A stretch of 34,212 bases of DNA. It comes from Pelagibacteraceae bacterium. Its GTDB lineage: Bacteria; Pseudomonadota; Alphaproteobacteria; HIMB59; GCA-002718135. Below the pieces are notes generated by a model that saw only the letters and a program-made list of their open reading frames with translations, was not told where the DNA came from and ran no database searches. Of the stretch, positions 29,755-34,212 are shown one piece after another (positions within the stretch are counted from its first letter, which is position 1; every line of letters begins with the position of its first letter). The position numbers and the translations under genes are program-made. The stretch lies in contig PBDN01000017.1 in assembly GCA_002718135.1 (NCBI GenBank), positions 1 to 34,212 on the forward strand, given 5' to 3'.

Positions 29755-29770
29755 TGTCGAATTTTGACAA
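29743..29770 (-). promoter_or_regulatory. Candidate promoter for nrdA-nrdB-glutaredoxin
   Basis: Read on the minus strand, TTGTCA (29770-29765) is followed after 16 bp by CATATT (29748-29743). The second hexamer lies inside the NrdR-like box, the usual arrangement for repression. The hexamer matches are only moderate. Confidence 0.38.
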
Positions 29771-29786
29771 TACAACATTTGTCTAA

Positions 29787-30000
29787 TATCGCAATAAGAA
29801 CAATACACGAACATAAATATATTTTGTAGAATGTCAATCAATGTATTTATCAAATATTTATATTTTTAATAACAAGTATTTGATTTAATTGAATTTACTT
29901 ATTAACTATAATAACAGTTTGTTCAGCAATATATATATCAGTAGGTACAATATTTATATTTCAAACTTAAATATGCCATAAAGACTTATTAAAAATAACT
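29787..30000. other. Intergenic DNA between nrdA and chvI (promoter side of chvI)
   Basis: With the operator region just before it, this forms a 299-bp divergent spacer, the longest non-coding stretch in the window. It is very AT-rich. A TATAAT at 29907-29912 has only a poor -35 partner (TTTAAT, 17 bp upstream) and would give a chvI leader of about 80 nt. No hairpin terminator, tRNA-like structure or convincing small ORF was seen, and no ribosome-binding site stands before chvI. A small RNA could hide here, but nothing in the sequence shows it. Confidence 0.5.
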
Positions 30001-30714
30001 ATGATCAGCATTATTTTAGTAGATGATGAGGAGTCGATTCTCACCTCAGTTTCCTTAGCCTTAAAATCGGAAGGTTATTTAGTTGATTGTTATAGAAACG
30101 GCGTTGAAGCATTTACTGCTTTAGAAAAGAAAAAATATAATTTGGGATTGTTTGATATTAAAATGCCAAAAATGGATGGCAACGAATTATTGAATAAAGT
30201 TCGATCAAGTAAAAATGCTGATTTAAATGAGCTACCAATCATATTCCTTACTTCTAAGGATCAAGAGCAAGATGAAATAATTGGTTTAAGAATGGGTGCT
30301 GCAGATTATATTAAAAAACCTTTTTCTCAAAAACTATTAAATGAAAGGATTAGAACAGTTCTTCGAATACACCAGAATAGAAAAACATATGATGATAAAA
30401 AAATAAACAAAAATCAAAATATAAAAAAAGGCTCTTTAGAACTTGATGAATTAAAACAATTATGTTTTTGGAAAGATCAAATAATTGAACTAACTGTGGC
30501 AGAATTTAATTTAATTAAATCTCTAGCACATTATCCAGGCGTAGTTAAAGATAGGAATCAATTAATGGATGCTATGTATGGTGATAATATATATGTTGAT
30601 GATCGAACAATCGATAGCCATATTAAAAGATTAAGAAAAAAGTTTAAATCTCGGGATCCTGATTTTGATCAAATTCGTACGCGCTATGGCTCGGGATATT
30701 CATGGCGTGAATAA
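30001..30714 (+). CDS. chvI: Two-component response regulator ChvI
   Basis: ChvI is the OmpR-family regulator paired with ChvG in alphaproteobacteria, where the pair controls envelope, acid and stress responses. The 237-residue product has a receiver domain with IILVDDEE at the N-terminus, the phospho-accepting Asp52 in LFDIKMPKMDG, Thr and Lys switch residues (FLTSKDQ, IKKPFS), and a C-terminal winged helix (about 140-237; LTVAEFNLIKSLAHYPG, DDRTIDSHIKRLRKKF, IRTRYGSGYSWRE). The LTVAEF and RTIDSHIKRLRKKF segments and the gene order with a HAMP kinase point to ChvI among the OmpR family. The kinase gene overlaps its end. Confidence 0.88.
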   Translation: MISIILVDDEESILTSVSLALKSEGYLVDCYRNGVEAFTALEKKKYNLGLFDIKMPKMDGNELLNKVRSSKNADLNELPIIFLTSKDQEQDEIIGLRMGAADYIKKPFSQKLLNERIRTVLRIHQNRKTYDDKKINKNQNIKKGSLELDELKQLCFWKDQIIELTVAEFNLIKSLAHYPGVVKDRNQLMDAMYGDNIYVDDRTIDSHIKRLRKKFKSRDPDFDQIRTRYGSGYSWRE

Positions 30715-32398
30715 TTTAAACAAACTATTTTTTTCGAATTATTCTCTTACATATCAAATTTTTTTTATAAACTTATTGATATCTTTTTTTGGTTTTATAG
30801 CATTTATAATTTTTAATTATTATATAATTCAAAATGACAAAAAAATTCAAAAACAATATGATGAAGTTTTATCGAGCTTGAATAATATTAATGATTTTTT
30901 AGAAAAAAATTCGATTGTTAGGGTCCCTTTGTTTGATGATAGTTGTCAAAGTTTAGATAAAAATAAATGTATACAGAATATGTATAATAAAGAAAATCTT
31001 GAATGGTCAGAACCTTTATTAGAACCAACCACTGCTCAAAAATATATAATACAAGGATATTTAAATAAAATTTTTGAAGTTAAAATCTATAATGATAATT
31101 TATTAAACCTAGTAGATACAAAAAAACTCTTTTTGTCCTCACAATCACAAATAGAAGAAATTGCAATATTTGATCAAAATAAAAATGTTTATAATATTTA
31201 TAAAAATTACCAAGAAATATATCGAAATCTTTTTTTTAAATTTTATTTAAATATCAGTAAAAAAAAATTTGAGGATAATATTATTAAAAAAGAACATGAT
31301 ATTAATATAGTGCAAGAAACTATTCGATCCAGAGAGTTGATTAAAAAAACTTACATTGATAAAGAAAATGTTGTTTCACAATTCTTTTCAATACCAATTA
31401 TAAATAATAATAGTGTTTATGGTGTGTTAATTATTTCTTACCCTATTTTTACAAATAATTTTTCATTAGAATTGATATCTTTCAGTTTATTTAATTTTTA
31501 CATTCTATTTGTTATAATTATGATTTTACTTTCCTTTTTCTTTTCCAGAAGTCTTATTATGCCTATAAAAACACTAACTAACCTGACCTTAATAGAAAGA
31601 GATAAATTAAACAAAAAAAACAAACTACTTTATCCTAAAAGAGGTGATGAGATTGGAATTTTATCAAAAGAAATACAAGCAATGTCAAAAGATTTGAAAT
31701 CTCAAATAGATCAATTGGAGAGATTTGCATCAGACGTTTCTCATGAATTAAAAAATCCATTAACGAGTCTTTATTCTGCAACTGAATTATTAAACAACAA
31801 AAAAATATCTGATTTAAATAAACAAACTTTGATTTCTAATATTTATAAAGATGTAAAAAGAATGAATATTTTAATTTCAGATATTTCAAATTATACACGT
31901 CTTAAAGCTGAGGTTGAAACTGAAAATTTTGAATTTATTAATATTAGCTCATTTATTTCTGAGCTTATAGAAAATTATAAAGAAAATAAAAAATCTATAA
32001 AAATAATTCAAGAAATTGAGCAGAATTCTCTCTATGTTTTAGCAAATATAAATAAACTTTATAGAGTATTTACAAATCTCATAGATAATAGCATGTCAAT
32101 TGCGGACAAAAATTCAAAAATCTTAATTACAGTTAGTAATTTTAAGAATCAATATGTGCACGTGAAAATTTATGACCAAGGTAAAGGTATTAATTTTTTA
32201 CATAAGGATAAAGTTTTTGAAAGATTTTACACTGATAGAGATGCAAATAATTTTAATCATACAGGTCTAGGGCTATCAATAGTTAAAGAAATTTTACATT
32301 CATTTAAGGGTGAAATAATGTTGATAAAAACAGACAATAAAAAATACTCTGGAGCTTGTTTTATGATAAAATTACCTTTAAAAGTCAAAAAAAATTAA
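30707..32398 (+). CDS. chvG: Sensor histidine kinase ChvG
   Basis: This is a membrane histidine kinase partnered with ChvI. I choose the GTG at 30707 (563 residues), which overlaps the chvI stop by 8 nt as three other gene pairs here do. An ATG at 30686 and a TTG at 30665 are in-frame alternatives. Seen in order: membrane segment 1 (about 17-41), a periplasmic domain of about 210 residues, membrane segment 2 (about 262-283), a HAMP linker (GDEIGILSKEIQAMS), the dimerisation motif SDVSHELKNPLTSL with His346, and an ATPase domain with FTNLIDNSMSIA, YDQGKGI, ERFYTD and HTGLGLSIVKEIL. The periplasmic part is Lys/Asn-rich and I cannot assign its ligand. The HPr kinase/PTS genes that follow chvG in many alphaproteobacteria are replaced here by ahcY. 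Confidence 0.85.
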   Translation: MNNLNKLFFSNYSLTYQIFFINLLISFFGFIAFIIFNYYIIQNDKKIQKQYDEVLSSLNNINDFLEKNSIVRVPLFDDSCQSLDKNKCIQNMYNKENLEWSEPLLEPTTAQKYIIQGYLNKIFEVKIYNDNLLNLVDTKKLFLSSQSQIEEIAIFDQNKNVYNIYKNYQEIYRNLFFKFYLNISKKKFEDNIIKKEHDINIVQETIRSRELIKKTYIDKENVVSQFFSIPIINNNSVYGVLIISYPIFTNNFSLELISFSLFNFYILFVIIMILLSFFFSRSLIMPIKTLTNLTLIERDKLNKKNKLLYPKRGDEIGILSKEIQAMSKDLKSQIDQLERFASDVSHELKNPLTSLYSATELLNNKKISDLNKQTLISNIYKDVKRMNILISDISNYTRLKAEVETENFEFINISSFISELIENYKENKKSIKIIQEIEQNSLYVLANINKLYRVFTNLIDNSMSIADKNSKILITVSNFKNQYVHVKIYDQGKGINFLHKDKVFERFYTDRDANNFNHTGLGLSIVKEILHSFKGEIMLIKTDNKKYSGACFMIKLPLKVKKN

Positions 32399-32403
32399 TT
32401 TAT

Positions 32404-32409
32404 TATAAT
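32404..32409 (+). promoter_or_regulatory. Possible -10 element for ahcY-metK
   Basis: A perfect TATAAT lies in the 37-bp gap between chvG and ahcY and would give a leader of about 20 nt. No good -35 hexamer is found at the right distance, so this is weak. The gap is too short to hold a SAM or SAH riboswitch. Confidence 0.3.
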
Positions 32410-32435
32410 CTTTAATATAAAATAAAGGAAAAAAA

Positions 32436-33725
32436 ATGAGTCAAGATTACAAAGTCAAGGATATTAATTTAGCAGAATGGGGCAATAAAGAAATAGCTAT
32501 TGCAGAAACAGAAATGCCTGGATTGATTGCTATTCGTGAAGAATATAAAGATAAAAAGCCTCTTGAAGGGGCTAGGATAGTAGGATGCCTACATATGACT
32601 ATTCAAACTGCGGTATTAATTGAAACTCTTGTATATCTTGGGGCAACAGTAAGATGGAGTTCTTGTAATATTTTTTCAACTCAAGATCAGGCTGCCGCAG
32701 CAATAGCTTCCAAAAATATACCTGTATTTGCTTGGAAGGGTATGAATGAAGAAGAGTTTTGGTGGTGTATTGAAAAAACACTTGAGGGGCCAGATGGATG
32801 GAAACCAAACATGATTTTAGATGATGGCGGCGATGCAACAAAAATTATTCATGAAAAATATCCTGATTTATTGCAAAATATAAAAGGTTTATCTGAAGAA
32901 ACTACAACTGGTGTTCATCGTTTAAAAGATATGGAAAAAAAAGGTTTGTTAAAAGTTCCTGCAATTAATGTAAATGACTCTGTAACGAAATCTAAATTTG
33001 ATAATCTTTATGGTTGTAAAGAAAGTTTAGTTGATGGAATCAGAAGAGGTACTGATGTAATGATGGCTGGAAAAGTTGCTGTAGTAGCGGGATATGGTGA
33101 TGTGGGTAAAGGTTCTGCAGCAAGTCTTAGGGGAGCTGGTGCAAGAGTATGTGTAACAGAGATTGATCCTATAAATGCTTTACAGGCAGCAATGGAAGGT
33201 TTTGAAGTTGTTACAATGGATGATGCATGTTCTTATGGTGATATCTTTGTAACTGCAACAGGTAATTTAGATGTTATTACAATCGATCATATGAGAAAAA
33301 TGCGTGATAGAGCGATTGTGTGTAATATAGGTCATTTTGACAATGAAATTCAAACTGAAGCTTTGCAAAATTTAAAATCTGATGAAATTAAGCCCCAGGT
33401 AAGAGAAGTAGAATTCCCAGATGGAAAGAAAATTTTGTTATTATCTGAAGGGCGTTTAGTAAATCTTGGTAATGCTACAGGGCATCCAAGTTTTGTTATG
33501 AGTGCATCTTTTTCTAATCAAGTTTTGGCACAACTTGAGCTTTGGGATAATGCTGCAAAATATGAGAATAAAGTTTATGTATTGCCTAAACATCTGGATG
33601 AAAAAGTAGCTTCTTTGCACTTAAAAAAGGTTGGGGCAAAATTAACAGAACTTACTGACAAACAAGCTGAATATATTGGGGTTGAAAAAAAAGGACCTTT
33701 TAAAGATAATACATACAGATATTAA
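32436..33725 (+). CDS. ahcY: Adenosylhomocysteinase (S-adenosylhomocysteine hydrolase)
   Basis: AhcY splits S-adenosylhomocysteine to adenosine and homocysteine, relieving product inhibition of methyltransferases. The 429-residue product starts with an ATG preceded by AAAGGA. Substrate-site motifs are present: [35 protein letters not shown] and ETTTGVHRL. The NAD-binding loop is [21 protein letters not shown], and the C-terminus [10 protein letters not shown] has the Lys and Tyr that reach into the partner's NAD site. It is followed by metK after a 10-bp gap with a strong ribosome-binding site, so making and recycling of S-adenosylmethionine are co-expressed. The methyltransferases TrmB and UbiE encoded in this window are among its source reactions. 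Confidence 0.97.
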   Translation: MSQDYKVKDINLAEWGNKEIAIAETEMPGLIAIREEYKDKKPLEGARIVGCLHMTIQTAVLIETLVYLGATVRWSSCNIFSTQDQAAAAIASKNIPVFAWKGMNEEEFWWCIEKTLEGPDGWKPNMILDDGGDATKIIHEKYPDLLQNIKGLSEETTTGVHRLKDMEKKGLLKVPAINVNDSVTKSKFDNLYGCKESLVDGIRRGTDVMMAGKVAVVAGYGDVGKGSAASLRGAGARVCVTEIDPINALQAAMEGFEVVTMDDACSYGDIFVTATGNLDVITIDHMRKMRDRAIVCNIGHFDNEIQTEALQNLKSDEIKPQVREVEFPDGKKILLLSEGRLVNLGNATGHPSFVMSASFSNQVLAQLELWDNAAKYENKVYVLPKHLDEKVASLHLKKVGAKLTELTDKQAEYIGVEKKGPFKDNTYRY

Positions 33726-33735
33726 GGAGGAAAAA

Positions 33736-34212
33736 ATGCATAGATCTTATTTATTTACTAGCGAATCAGTATCAGAAGGACATCCAGATAAAGTATGTGA
33801 TAGAATTTCTGATATGGTTGTTGATACCTATTTATCATCAGGTGATCCACAAACTCGAGTTGCTTGTGAAACACTTACTACCACCAACAAAGTAGTTTTA
33901 GCTGGAGAAGTAAGAGGCCCTTCAATATCAAAAGATCAAATTATATCTCAAGTGAGAGACTGTATTAAGGATATTGGATATGAACAAGATGGTTTTCATT
34001 GGCAAAATTGTGAAATAGATTATCATTTACACCCTCAGTCATCTGATATTGCCATGGGAGTTGACTCTGGAAATGATAAAGAAGAGGGAGCTGGAGACCA
34101 AGGTATTATGTTTGGTTTTGCATGTAAAGATACAGAAAATTTAATGCCAGCTCCAATTCATTATTCTCATCAAATTTTGTATAAAATGGCTCAAGCAAGA
34201 AAAGATGGATCG
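33736..34212 (+). CDS. metK: S-adenosylmethionine synthetase, 3'-truncated by the window edge
   Basis: MetK makes S-adenosylmethionine from methionine and ATP. The frame is open from the ATG at 33736 to the last base of the window, giving 159 residues of about 390. AAGGAGG stands six bases before the ATG. The N-terminal signature is [22 protein letters not shown], with the ATP-binding His16 and Asp18. Later [17 protein letters not shown] and [13 protein letters not shown], the family signature loop, are present, followed by [12 protein letters not shown]. It is the downstream partner of ahcY. No SAM riboswitch can fit in the 10-bp gap. Confidence 0.96.
   Translation, partial: MHRSYLFTSESVSEGHPDKVCDRISDMVVDTYLSSGDPQTRVACETLTTTNKVVLAGEVRGPSISKDQIISQVRDCIKDIGYEQDGFHWQNCEIDYHLHPQSSDIAMGVDSGNDKEEGAGDQGIMFGFACKDTENLMPAPIHYSHQILYKMAQARKDGS

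Larger units (their letters stand above)
29729..29786 (+). repeat. Three TTGTCNAA octamers in direct repeat at 25-bp spacing, plus one inverted copy
   Basis: TTGTCGAA starts at 29729, CTGTCGAA at 29754 and TTGTCTAA at 29779, exactly 25 bp apart. An inverted copy, TTTGACAA, lies at 29763-29770. The copies form two inverted repeats: TGTC-N7-GACA (29755-29769) and GACAA-N8-TTGTC (29766-29783). They flank and interleave with the NrdR-like box and the nrdA promoter candidate. I do not recognise the regulator that would read them. A role in divergent control of nrdA and chvI is possible. Confidence 0.5.

Noticed and set aside
30665..30706. Upstream TTG or ATG starts for chvG
   Set aside because: They overlap chvI by 29-50 nt without a ribosome-binding site; the GTG at 30707 gives an 8-nt overlap. 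The ATG at 30686 cannot be fully excluded.
33726..33735. SAM riboswitch before metK
   Set aside because: The gap is 10 bp and holds only the ribosome-binding site.

Overview
The window is a dense, very AT-rich stretch of bacterial chromosome. Almost every base is coding, most intergenic gaps are under 50 bp, and several genes overlap by 1, 4 or 8 nt. Gene content and order are alphaproteobacterial: nusA-infB-rbfA-truB-rpsO-pnp, fabA-fabB-fabI, ubiE/mutM-rpsT-dnaA, the redox pair RegB/RegA, the envelope pair ChvI/ChvG, and ahcY-metK. Together with the compaction and base composition this suggests a streamlined, probably free-living marine alphaproteobacterium of the SAR11/HIMB59 kind. The exact lineage is inference. 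I see no insertion sequence, phage gene, CRISPR array, tRNA or rRNA.

Layout: (1) 1-8711, plus strand: end of trmB, a terminator-like hairpin, then the transcription/translation operon nusA, infB, rbfA, truB, rpsO, pnp, with ugpQ overlapping pnp. The usual neighbours rimP and ylxR are absent. (2) 8706-12731, minus strand: ubiE, an E1-like ThiF/MoeB protein, then fabA, fabB, fabI. (3) 12738-20110, plus strand: mutM, rpsT, dnaA, dnaN, recF, gyrB. (4) 20118-21871, plus strand: regB, regA. (5) 21886-22806, minus strand: an ABC ATPase without a permease beside it. (6) 22839-25700, plus strand: polA and, directly after it, a 39-residue basic protein not previously listed that resembles the ribosome-rescue factor ArfA. 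(7) 25697-29701, minus strand: nrdA, nrdB and a glutaredoxin, with an NrdR-like box and a periodic TTGTCNAA repeat upstream. (8) 30001-34212, plus strand: chvI, chvG, ahcY and the start of metK.

The genes cover core functions: transcription-translation coupling, ribosome assembly and RNA decay (1); unsaturated and saturated fatty acid synthesis and quinone methylation (2); replication initiation, the sliding clamp, gap repair, supercoiling and base-excision repair (3, 6); dNTP supply with its electron donor (7); redox and envelope signalling (4, 8); and the methyl cycle (8).

The most interesting signals are the ArfA-like micro-ORF after polA; a MutM that has lost three of its four zinc cysteines; an NrdB with glutamate in place of the first metal-ligand aspartate but with the radical tyrosine kept; a set of TTGTCNAA octamers at exact 25-bp spacing around the NrdR box; loss of rimP and ylxR with the leader hairpin retained before nusA; and an E1-like protein lacking the second zinc CxxC.
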